Source of the DNA: an uncultured Oscillospiraceae bacterium
GTDB taxonomy: Bacteria; Bacillota; Clostridia; Oscillospirales; Oscillospiraceae
Assembly: GCA_944385395.1 (NCBI GenBank)
Contig: CALWXA010000068.1
Span: 1-39,007, forward strand
DNA: 39,007 bases
Direction of reading: 5' to 3'
Below are positions 17,084 through 24,299 of the stretch, piece by piece. The notes under the pieces were generated by a model, which saw nothing but the letters and a program-made list of their open reading frames with translations, made no database searches and was not told where the DNA came from. Each line of letters begins with the position of its first letter. The stretch's first letter is position 1. The position numbers were made by a program, and so were the translations under genes.

Positions 17084-18676
17084 TCACTCAACCCAGGACC
17101 ACTGGCTGATATGATAGTACGTGGGGCACACGCTGGGCACGTTGATCCGCTCAGACCAGGCTGCACCGTTGCCGGTATGCAGGATGGGCAGGATGGTATC
17201 GGTATCCATCACATAGGCCCACAGCTTGGTGTAGATCTCCTTGCGCTCGTTGGTATCCGCCGTGGCAATACCGTCGGCCACCAGCTGCTCCATCATCTGC
17301 CAGTCGAAGGGGCTGTCTTCATGGGCATAGTTGATGAGGTACATGCCAACGGACTCAGAGTGAACCTGCTGACGGATATTGTTGAAGTCGTAGTTGCCTA
17401 CGTCGCCGAAGACCGCCAGGTCATAGTCCTGAGAGTACATCCGGGGACCGATGACGGCGTATTCCTGCACCACCACTTCAGCCTTCAGGCCGATCTCAGC
17501 CAGGTTGGACTGGATGACCACAGCCTCCTTGGCACGGGGGGTAGAAGCGTCGCCGTAAGTAATGATGTCGCCCACGGGGATGCCGGCAGCCATGTCGGCC
17601 TCAGTATAGCCGGCTTCCAGCATGCACTGCTTGGCTTTCTCAATGTTGTAGTCATAGGTCTGGAAGCCTCCCTCCGTATAGTCCGGAGCGGTAGCTACAT
17701 ACTCATGGGGCATGTACTCATAGGCAGGCGTACCATAGCCGGAGGTAGCCGCCATGACGCAGGCTTCCTTGTTGATGGCCCAGGCAATGGCTTCCCGGAC
17801 CTTGGGGTTGGACAGGATGCCGTTGTTGGTGGGAGACAGGTAGTTCACCGCCAGCCAGTGGATATCATTGGCCTTCACCATCTGGCAGTTTTCACCGGCT
17901 TCCGCCTTGACAGCCTCCCACTCGGTGGTGGGCACATCGGGGAAGTAATCCAGTTCGCCGTTCTTAAAGGCGATGACGGCCGCATTGTTATCGGCGATCA
18001 CCTGGTAGCGCACCTTCTTGATGTTGGGAGCGCCGCCCCAGTAATTCTCATAAGCCTCCAGGTCTGCACCGGTGGCATCGAAACCCTTCAGGATGTAGGG
18101 ACCCGTACCGGCGGTATGGCCGGCGATGCCGAATTCCTTACCGCCAGCAGTAGCCTCGGTATACTCGGCCTTGCTGTAGATCTTGACGGTCCAGAAGGTA
18201 TGGGCAATGGCGGAGTTGGGGTAGTCCAGATGCATGACCACGGTCTTCTCATCCTGGGCCTCCACCGAATTGATGAAGCTGGTAACGTAGTTGAACCGGG
18301 AGTTCTCCTTGGCCTTTTCGTAGCTGAACACCACGTCCTCAGCCGTCAGAGGATCCCCATTCTGGAAAGTCGCATCCTGCAGCGTAATGGTGTAGGTCAG
18401 ACCATCTTCGCTGACCGCCACATCCTTGGCCAGAAGATTGTAGTAGCCGCCGTTGGCTTCGTCCAGGCCGTACAGGCCTTCGAACACATCCACCCAGGTG
18501 ATGCGCATGTCGTTCTGCAGCGTGGTGGCCTGCCAGTCACTGGACTGGAGCGCCGACGTCAGGCGCATCTGCAGCACCTTTTCACCGGTCTGTCCGCCGC
18601 TTCCTCCGTCGCCGCAGCCAGCCAGGACTGCAGTCATCATCAGAAGCGCCAGCAGCAAAGAGATTCCTTTTTTCAT
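17084..18676 (-). CDS. Peptide ABC transporter substrate-binding lipoprotein (OppA/DppA)
   Basis: A 530-residue extracellular binding protein of the SBP_bac_5 family, anchored by a lipid. The signal peptide MKKGISLLLALLMMTAVLAG ends in a lipobox LAGC with Cys20, followed by a Gly/Ser-rich linker. QNGDPLTAEDVVFSYEKAK is the standard family signature. The start at 18676 is preferred because GAGGAGG lies about 9 nt upstream and the signal peptide begins there; the longer ORF adds only a basic tail. It is the first gene of the peptide operon and delivers peptides to OppB/OppC. Confidence 0.95.
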   Translation of the reverse strand: MKKGISLLLALLMMTAVLAGCGDGGSGGQTGEKVLQMRLTSALQSSDWQATTLQNDMRITWVDVFEGLYGLDEANGGYYNLLAKDVAVSEDGLTYTITLQDATFQNGDPLTAEDVVFSYEKAKENSRFNYVTSFINSVEAQDEKTVVMHLDYPNSAIAHTFWTVKIYSKAEYTEATAGGKEFGIAGHTAGTGPYILKGFDATGADLEAYENYWGGAPNIKKVRYQVIADNNAAVIAFKNGELDYFPDVPTTEWEAVKAEAGENCQMVKANDIHWLAVNYLSPTNNGILSNPKVREAIAWAINKEACVMAATSGYGTPAYEYMPHEYVATAPDYTEGGFQTYDYNIEKAKQCMLEAGYTEADMAAGIPVGDIITYGDASTPRAKEAVVIQSNLAEIGLKAEVVVQEYAVIGPRMYSQDYDLAVFGDVGNYDFNNIRQQVHSESVGMYLINYAHEDSPFDWQMMEQLVADGIATADTNERKEIYTKLWAYVMDTDTILPILHTGNGAAWSERINVPSVCPTYYHISQWSWVE

Positions 18677-18733
18677 GTGCGTAACCCTCCTCAGTCGTTT
18701 TTGTCCCACATCAAAACATGATTGGATATCAAG

Positions 18734-18745
18734 ATTGTATGCAAT
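18734..18745. promoter_or_regulatory. Operator-like site downstream of the opp promoter
   Basis: ATTGTATGCAAT, an imperfect palindrome, lies between the -10 box and the oppA start. Its centre is exactly 60 bp from a second site, TTGTATACA. The pair resembles GntR/FCD operators. Confidence 0.45.
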
Positions 18746-18759
18746 ATGGGATTAAGCTC

Positions 18760-18788
18760 ACCATAGCACTTTTGTGCAGTCTTGTCAA
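18760..18788 (-). promoter_or_regulatory. SigA-type promoter of the opp-ald-pepD operon
   Basis: Read on the minus strand, TTGACA (18783-18788) and TATGGT (18760-18765) are 17 bp apart. It is the only strong promoter seen upstream of oppA and could drive all seven genes down to pepD. Confidence 0.75.
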
Positions 18789-18794
18789 CGAATC

Positions 18795-18804
18795 TTGTAT
18801 ACAC
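18795..18804. promoter_or_regulatory. Operator-like site upstream of the opp -35 box
   Basis: TTGTATACAC, centred on the palindrome GTATAC, lies directly upstream of the -35 hexamer. Same core as the site at 18734-18745 and as the site at the EamA/GntR promoter. Confidence 0.4.
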
Positions 18805-18903
18805 TTTTGCATTTTCGTCCATATTGCTTAAACGCGGGGGTTTTTTTGGTGGTTATTGACAAGAAATCAAATGGGAGGGGTGCACATAGTGACAGATGGC
18901 GCA

Positions 18904-18944
18904 GAAAAACAGGGTGCCCGGGCCTTGAAGGTCCGGGCACCCTG
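18904..18944 (-). terminator. Terminator of the pantothenate kinase gene
   Basis: On the minus strand, CAGGGTGCCCGGACC and GGCCCGGGCACCCTG form a long GC stem around TTCAA, followed by TTTTTC. It lies 20 bp after the gene's stop. Confidence 0.9.
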
Positions 18945-18964
18945 CCGGTGCTTTTGATTGGCGA

Positions 18965-19804
18965 TTATTGACTCTCCTGCTGCCGGAAATGGAGCAGCGC
19001 CGCCCCCATGGCGGTGGCAAAGGGCGCGTCCTTGGGCACGAAGAAACGCAGGCCGTACAGGGCGCCCACGGCATCCAGGATCTGCTGGCCCTGCTTCAGG
19101 GAAGCCAGGGAACCGGTGACCACCACGTCCTGGAGGGACGTATTCCGGCAGGCAAAGGCCGCCATGATGCCCACCGTCTGGAACACGGTATTCACCAGGC
19201 CCAGGGCCAGGTCGGAATCGGTAGCGGCATGGTCCAGCTTGCCGAAATTGGAGGCGGTGACCGTAGGTGCCAGAGAGGAAATGCGGCTGCGGCTGATATC
19301 CCCGATGGACAGGTCCACATGGTCCAGGTGCCCGTCCTCTGCCAGCGCAGCCACGGCACGGATATCGCCCTGGCCCACCAGCCGGGAGGCAAGGCCCAGC
19401 AGAGTGCCGCCGCCTACGCCGCTGCCGCCGATATGCTCCATCCCATGGGCAGCGGAGGCACGGACAAAGGCCGTACCGGTTCCCATGCTCACCACCAGCG
19501 CCTCCTCCAGGCCGGAGAGGTACAGTCCGCCCAGGCCGATGGCATCAAACTCTGTCACCTTGACGGTGGGAATATCAAAAATGTCCCGGTCCACATAGGA
19601 CGCACCCACGCCGGACAGAACGATCCGGGCAATGCGGTCCAGCGGGATATGGCTGGTGTGCAGCAGCTGGCCGATAGAGCCATACAGCGATGTGATCTGG
19701 TCACTGGCCCGGATCTGCCGGGCAGCCAGCAGCTTCTGCTTTTCGTCAAAGGCCACGATCTTGGTGGTGGAGCCACCCAGATCAATACCCAATATGATAC
19801 CCAT
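18965..19804 (-). CDS. coaW: Type II pantothenate kinase
   Basis: A 279-residue ASKHA-fold kinase of the Fumble/CoaW family that phosphorylates pantothenate, the first step of coenzyme A synthesis. Phosphate-1 motif GIDLGGSTTKIVAFD is at residues 5-19; VSMGTGTAFV (about 107-116) and GGSGVGGGTLLGL (about 126-138) are the phosphate-2 and substrate segments typical of this family, and VVTGSLAS is the adenosine motif. Length matches bacterial type II enzymes. It is monocistronic, with its own promoter and terminator. BadF-type ATPases are more distant relatives and less likely at this length. Confidence 0.87.
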   Translation of the reverse strand: MGIILGIDLGGSTTKIVAFDEKQKLLAARQIRASDQITSLYGSIGQLLHTSHIPLDRIARIVLSGVGASYVDRDIFDIPTVKVTEFDAIGLGGLYLSGLEEALVVSMGTGTAFVRASAAHGMEHIGGSGVGGGTLLGLASRLVGQGDIRAVAALAEDGHLDHVDLSIGDISRSRISSLAPTVTASNFGKLDHAATDSDLALGLVNTVFQTVGIMAAFACRNTSLQDVVVTGSLASLKQGQQILDAVGALYGLRFFVPKDAPFATAMGAALLHFRQQESQ

Positions 19805-19836
19805 AGCGGTTTCCTCCTACGGCGGGATTTGGCTGG

Positions 19837-19845
19837 ATTATACCA
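19837..19845 (-). promoter_or_regulatory. Extended -10 promoter of coaW
   Basis: The minus strand reads TGGTATAAT, a TGn-extended -10 with consensus TATAAT and no clear -35. The same TTATGGTATAA string precedes the neighbouring symporter gene. Confidence 0.55.
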
Positions 19846-19884
19846 TAAAATATCCGGCGGTGCTACCCTCCCGGTTCAAGGGGG

Positions 19885-19919
19885 AAAAGAAAAATCCCGG
19901 CACCAGACGGCGCCGGGAT
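19885..19919 (-). terminator. Terminator of the dicarboxylate symporter gene
   Basis: On the minus strand, ATCCCGGCGCC pairs with GGTGCCGGGAT (one G-T) around GTCT, followed by TTTTCTTTT. It begins 21 bp after the stop. Confidence 0.9.
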
Positions 19920-19939
19920 GCAGAGTTGGAATTTCATGT

Positions 19940-21175
19940 TCAGACCTTCTGCTTGGCCTTCTTCTCCTCCCACTTGGTGACGCACAGGGCGCAGGAGATA
20001 TCACCGGTAACATTCAGGCAGGTACGGCCCATATCGAACAGGCGGTCCACCGCCACAATGAGGCCGATGTAAGCCACAGGAATACCGATGGCCTGCAGCA
20101 CCATGGCCAGCATGATCATGCCGGAACCGGACACACCGGCCGTACCAATGGAAGCCAGGGTAGCGGTGATCACTACCAGCACCATCTGGCCCAGGGTCAG
20201 CTGGATGTTGGCACAGGAAGCAATGAACACCGTGGCCACGCACTGATAGATGGCGGTACCGTCCATGTTGATGGTAGAGCCCAGCGGCAGCACGAAGGAC
20301 GCCACATCCTCATTGGCTCCCAGATCGTTGGCACACTCCTTGGAAACCGGCAGCGTAGCGGCGGAAGACGTGGAGGAAAACGCAAACATCATAGCCGGAG
20401 AGGCCAGCTTGAAGAATTTTCCGGGGCTGGTCTTGCCGAACACCCGAACGGCAGTGGAATACACCACCAGGGCGTGGATGATGTAAGAAATGTAAGCGCA
20501 GGCCAGCACCAGCGCCAGGCTGCCCAGGATCTCTGCGCCCTGAGTAGCCACCACCCAGGCCATGTAGGTAAAGACGCCGATGGGAGCCAGATTGATGATG
20601 AAGTGCATCAGCTTTTCAATCACAGAATAGGCCGAAGCAGCGAAGTCACGGCACAGCTTGCCCTTCTCCCCTGCCGCCATGATGGCACCGCCCAGAAACA
20701 GGGCAATGACGATGACCTGCAGCATATTGGCGGTACGGAATGCCTCCCACATGTTGCTGGGGAAAATGGCCACGATGGTAGCCATCAGGCCCTGATATTC
20801 CGGAGGCTTATAATCGGCGCTGCCCAGCTTCTCGCTGAGATCCGGGAACAGCCCGGCGCCGTTGAAGATGCTGGCCATCACCAGGCCGATAATACAGGCA
20901 ATGGCGGTGGTGCACAGGAAATAGGCCATCGTTTTCACACCCACTGAGCCCACCTTGGCCATATTGTCCATGGAGAGAATGCCGTCGATCATGCTCAGCA
21001 GCACCACCGGCACCACGATGAACTTCAGCAGATTGACAAAGATATCGCCGAAGGGCTTGAGATACTGCTCGGTAAAGGCCTGGGTCTTGGTAAAGTAGCA
21101 GATCAGGCCCACAATGACGCCCAGCGCCAGAGCAATGAAGATCCGGGCCGGCAGGCTGAGTTTTTTCTTGTTCAT
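19940..21175 (-). CDS. Dicarboxylate/amino acid:cation symporter (DAACS family)
   Basis: A 411-residue secondary transporter for glutamate, aspartate or C4-dicarboxylates, coupled to Na+ or H+. The family's reentrant-loop motif is visible as AFSSTSSAATLPVS, followed by the cation-site motif NMDGTAIYQ and the second hairpin SIGTAGVSGSGMIML; DRLFDMGRTCLNVTGD is the substrate-site helix. ATG 21175 is the start because AGAGGT lies about 7 nt upstream; an in-frame GTG 9 bp earlier overlaps that site. It is monocistronic and divergent from htpG. Confidence 0.94.
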   Translation of the reverse strand: MNKKKLSLPARIFIALALGVIVGLICYFTKTQAFTEQYLKPFGDIFVNLLKFIVVPVVLLSMIDGILSMDNMAKVGSVGVKTMAYFLCTTAIACIIGLVMASIFNGAGLFPDLSEKLGSADYKPPEYQGLMATIVAIFPSNMWEAFRTANMLQVIVIALFLGGAIMAAGEKGKLCRDFAASAYSVIEKLMHFIINLAPIGVFTYMAWVVATQGAEILGSLALVLACAYISYIIHALVVYSTAVRVFGKTSPGKFFKLASPAMMFAFSSTSSAATLPVSKECANDLGANEDVASFVLPLGSTINMDGTAIYQCVATVFIASCANIQLTLGQMVLVVITATLASIGTAGVSGSGMIMLAMVLQAIGIPVAYIGLIVAVDRLFDMGRTCLNVTGDISCALCVTKWEEKKAKQKV

Positions 21176-21237
21176 GGTATTCACCTCTGTTCCTTTCTTC
21201 CCCCTCAGGGGGTCCCCCTTTTTGAAATTCCATGTAG

Positions 21238-21246
21238 ATTATACCA
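21238..21246 (-). promoter_or_regulatory. Extended -10 promoter of the DAACS gene
   Basis: TGGTATAAT on the minus strand, with no good -35 at 17 bp. A TGTAT-N3-ATACA inverted repeat at 21288-21300 lies about 45 bp upstream and could be an operator. Confidence 0.5.
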
Positions 21247-21351
21247 TAAGGTACCGGTCAAACGCAAAGTATCTGCTAAAAATCGACTGTATATCATACA
21301 CGATCCGTTCAGACCTTCTTAGCGGGAATTGTAAACATTTTGCGAAACCTC

Positions 21352-21380
21352 TTGCTTTTTCGCCGCCAAACGCTTATCAT
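21352..21380 (+). promoter_or_regulatory. SigA-type promoter of htpG
   Basis: TTGCTT at 21352-21357 and TATCAT at 21375-21380, 17 bp apart. The predicted start site falls within the left arm of the CIRCE element, the usual geometry for HrcA repression. Confidence 0.65.
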
Positions 21381-21418
21381 CATATTAGCACTCAGGTATA
21401 CCGAGTGCTAATATGATG
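21378..21418. promoter_or_regulatory. CIRCE element (HrcA operator)
   Basis: TTAGCACTC at 21385-21393, a 9-bp spacer, and GAGTGCTAA at 21403-21411 match the CIRCE consensus exactly. The arms extend to 16 bp each (CATCATA flanks mirrored by TATGATG). It lies 30 bp upstream of the htpG start, so HrcA is expected to repress htpG until heat stress. Confidence 0.97.
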
Positions 21419-21447
21419 TGTAAACCTGATTTGAGGAGGCATATACT

Positions 21448-23361
21448 GTGGAGAAAAAGGAATTTCAGGCCGAGTCACAGCGGCTTCTGGATCTGATGAT
21501 CAATTCCATCTATACCCATAAGGAGATCTTTCTGCGGGAGCTGCTGTCCAACGCCAGCGACGCACTGGACAAGCTGGCCTACCGGGCACTGACCGATGAC
21601 AAGGTGGGTCTGGACCGCAGCCAGCTGGCCATCACCCTCACCACCGACGAAGTGGGGCGGACCATCACCGTATCCGACAACGGCATCGGCATGACCCGCC
21701 AGGAGCTGGAGAGCAATCTGGGCACCATTGCCCGCAGCGGTTCGCTGCAGTTCAAAAAGGAGATGGAACAGCAGGAGGGCGAGAAAACCGCCGATATCAT
21801 CGGACAGTTCGGCGTGGGCTTCTACGCCGCCTTCATGGTGGCAAAGCGGGTGACGGTGATCTCCCGGGCCCACGGCTCCGATGAGGCCTGGAAGTGGGAG
21901 TCCGACGGCGCTGACGGCTATACCCTGGAGCGGTGCAAAAAGGACGCTGTAGGCACGGACATCATCCTGCTGCTGAAGGACAACACCGATCAGGACTCCT
22001 ATGACGAGTACCTGCAGCAGTACCGCATCGCCCAGCTGGTGAAGAAGTATTCCGACTACATCCGCTACCCCATCCGGATGCTGATGCACAAGGCCCGTCA
22101 GAAGCCCCGTCCGGAGGACGCCGGTGAGGACTATCGTCCCGAATGGGAGGATTATGAGGAGTGGGAGACCCTGAACTCCATGGTCCCCCTGTGGCAGCGG
22201 CCCAAAAACGAGGTCACCAAGGAAGAGTACAACCGCTACTATCAGGAGCAGTACGGCGCCTGGGATGAGCCTCTGAGCGTGATCCATGTTTCCGCTGAAG
22301 GTGCTGTGGAATACCGGGCCATGCTGTATATCCCCGGCAAGGCACCCTACGACTTCTACACCCGGGAATATGAGAAGGGACTGCAGCTATATTCCTCCGG
22401 TGTTCTCATTATGGACAAGTGCGCCGATCTGCTGCCGGAGCATTTCCGGTTCGTCCGGGGCGTAGTGGATTCCCCGGATCTGTCGCTGAACATCTCCCGT
22501 GAAATGCTGCAGCATACCCGGCAGCTGAAGGTCATCGCCGGGAATCTGGAAAAGAAGATCAAGGCGGAGCTGCTGCGGCTGCAGAAGGACGAACGGGAGA
22601 AGTACGAGACCTTCTGGAAAGCCTTCGGGCCCCAGGTGAAGATGGGCATTCTCGCCGACTACGGCGCCCACAAGGAGCTGCTCACCGACCTGCTGCTGTT
22701 TCCCTCCTCCCAGGAGGGCAAGTACGTGACGTTGGCCGAGTATGCCGCCCGGATGCCGGAAGATCAGCCGTACCTCTACTACGCCTGCGGTCAGGACGCT
22801 GCCAAGCTGACCCATCTGCCTCAGGCGGAGCGGATCCTGGACAAGGGCTATGAGATCCTGTGTCTCACCGACGAGATGGATCCCTTTGTGATGAACGCTT
22901 TGATGAAGTATCAGGACAAGGAGTTCAAGTCCGTGGACGATCCCGACGCCCTGCCGGAGAGCCAGGAGGAAAAGGAAGCCCTGGAGCAGAAGACCCAGGA
23001 CAACCAGGAGGTATTGGATTTCCTGAAAAAGGTACTGGGCGATGCCGTGCAGGAGGTACGCCTGTCCCGGCTTTTGAAATCCGGCGCTGTATGCCTCACC
23101 GCCGAAGGACCGGTGACTCTGGAAATGGAGCGGTATTTCCGCCGCATGGATCCGGAGAATCAGGAGATGCGGGCCCGGCGGGTGCTGGAGCTGAATCCGG
23201 ACAGCCAGGCTTTCACCGCCCTGAAGCGGGCAGTGGCAGAGGATCAGGAGCTGGCGGGCAAGTATGCACAGCTCCTGTACGGTCAGGCTCTGCTCATCGC
23301 CGGTGAGGAGCTGCCGGACGCAGCGCAGTTCAGCCGGCTGGTATGCACCTTGATGCAATAA
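21448..23361 (+). CDS. htpG: Molecular chaperone HtpG (Hsp90)
   Basis: A 637-residue ATP-dependent chaperone. The N-terminal GHKL ATPase motifs are ELLSNASDALDKL (residues 30-42), DNGIGM and QFGVGFYAAFMV; the middle domain contains the catalytic Arg region LNISREMLQHTRQL; the C-terminal dimerisation domain follows. The start is GTG 21448 with GAGGAGG 8 nt upstream. The length fits bacterial HtpG. It is a single-gene unit controlled by a perfect CIRCE element, unlike Bacillus subtilis htpG, which is not an HrcA target. Confidence 0.97.
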   Translation: MEKKEFQAESQRLLDLMINSIYTHKEIFLRELLSNASDALDKLAYRALTDDKVGLDRSQLAITLTTDEVGRTITVSDNGIGMTRQELESNLGTIARSGSLQFKKEMEQQEGEKTADIIGQFGVGFYAAFMVAKRVTVISRAHGSDEAWKWESDGADGYTLERCKKDAVGTDIILLLKDNTDQDSYDEYLQQYRIAQLVKKYSDYIRYPIRMLMHKARQKPRPEDAGEDYRPEWEDYEEWETLNSMVPLWQRPKNEVTKEEYNRYYQEQYGAWDEPLSVIHVSAEGAVEYRAMLYIPGKAPYDFYTREYEKGLQLYSSGVLIMDKCADLLPEHFRFVRGVVDSPDLSLNISREMLQHTRQLKVIAGNLEKKIKAELLRLQKDEREKYETFWKAFGPQVKMGILADYGAHKELLTDLLLFPSSQEGKYVTLAEYAARMPEDQPYLYYACGQDAAKLTHLPQAERILDKGYEILCLTDEMDPFVMNALMKYQDKEFKSVDDPDALPESQEEKEALEQKTQDNQEVLDFLKKVLGDAVQEVRLSRLLKSGAVCLTAEGPVTLEMERYFRRMDPENQEMRARRVLELNPDSQAFTALKRAVAEDQELAGKYAQLLYGQALLIAGEELPDAAQFSRLVCTLMQ

Positions 23362-23382
23362 CCGCCGTTTTCCATGGAATCA

Positions 23383-23419
23383 AAAAAGGGAGCTGCCCGG
23401 TTTGGGCAGCTCCCTTTTG
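23383..23419. terminator. Bidirectional terminator between htpG and the yitT-like remnant
   Basis: AAAAGGGAGCTGCCC, GGTTT loop, GGGCAGCTCCCTTTT: a perfect stem flanked by A and T runs, serving both converging genes. Confidence 0.93.
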
Positions 23420-23432
23420 CTTACAACGGCTA

Positions 23433-23998
23433 TCAATATTTGACATTACGGACGTGGGCGTTCCATTTACCGATGACTTCACCCACGGTAGAAACGGTGA
23501 TGAAGGCATGGGGGTCTTTGCGGCTGACGAAGGCCAGCAGCTGGGCATATTCATTCTTCTGCAGGATGGTGACCAGGGTCACATGGGGGCTGTTGTCCCA
23601 GCCGCCATGGGCTTCATACAGCGTTACGCCCCGCTTGAGCTTCTGCACTACAAACTCCTGGATCTCCGGATATTGCTCAGAGATAATGGTGATCTTCTTG
23701 CGGATATGGGCGCCGTCGATATCCACAGGTACACAGGCAGCAAAAAGGATGTGATCACCGTTTTGGCGCCGAAATCTTTGCCGATCAGCAGGAAGCCTGC
23801 CAGAAGCAGCAGCAGATTCAGAATAAAAGTCAGATTAGAGACGCTCATGGGGATGAAATGGGCCAGCACCATAACCAGGCCGGAAAGGGATCCGACCACA
23901 AAGCCGCCGGGCATCATGATATAGTAGACGGCAACGCTGACAAAAAACATACCGATCAGTATGGCTGCGATTTCTTTCAGGGTGATTTTCTCTTTCAT
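23433..23998 (-). pseudogene. YitT-family membrane protein, internally deleted and frameshifted
   Basis: Two pieces of one gene remain in different frames. The 5' part (from ATG 23998, AGGAGG 7 nt upstream) encodes three hydrophobic segments typical of the YitT N-terminus, with MMPGGFVVGSLSGL. The 3' part (about 23726-23433) encodes a complete C-terminal DUF2179-like domain (KRGVTLYEAHGGW, VSTVGEVIGKWN). YitT proteins are normally about 280-300 residues, so roughly 100 residues of central membrane region are missing. A direct repeat CCTGTG-TA-CCTGTG lies at the junction (23724-23737). A sequencing or assembly error is possible. The function of intact YitT proteins is not established. Confidence 0.72.
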
Positions 23999-24246
23999 GG
24001 AAAGGCCTCCTGCGTAAACGGATGCATCTATCATATCACACTCCGACAGGAAAGGTACTCCCCCACCATGCTGGATAAATTGCCTCAAAAGCCGCCCTGC
24101 CTTTGGCCAATCTGCCAGTGCTCCGGCCTGTTGCTCTTCATATACAGAAATCCGCACCGCCGATTCTTCTTTTTCCAATCATCGCCCTTCCATCCGGTCC
24201 TTTTTCCGAGGCATGAAGCCCCCTGCATACCGGCGTGCGGGGTAGC

Positions 24247-24284
24247 AAAAAAATCACTGTTCTTGTGCAAGAACAGTGATTTTT
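24247..24284 (-). terminator. Terminator of the permease-kinase-M81 operon
   Basis: AAAAATCACTGTTCTTG and CAAGAACAGTGATTTTT form a perfect 17-bp stem with a 2-nt centre and T-run. The remaining 250 bp up to the YitT remnant hold no gene that I can support. Confidence 0.92.
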
Positions 24285-24299
24285 CATTTATGCTCCGTC

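Noticed and set aside
18889..18957. 22-codon ORF on the plus strand starting GTG with GGGAGGGG nearby
   Set aside because: It runs through the coaW terminator stem, its codons are explained by the hairpin, and it has no downstream gene to lead.
24000..24178. Upstream extension of the YitT-like remnant
   Set aside because: ATG 23998 has AGGAGG at the right distance, the extension has no membrane-protein character, and it lies in the intergenic region.
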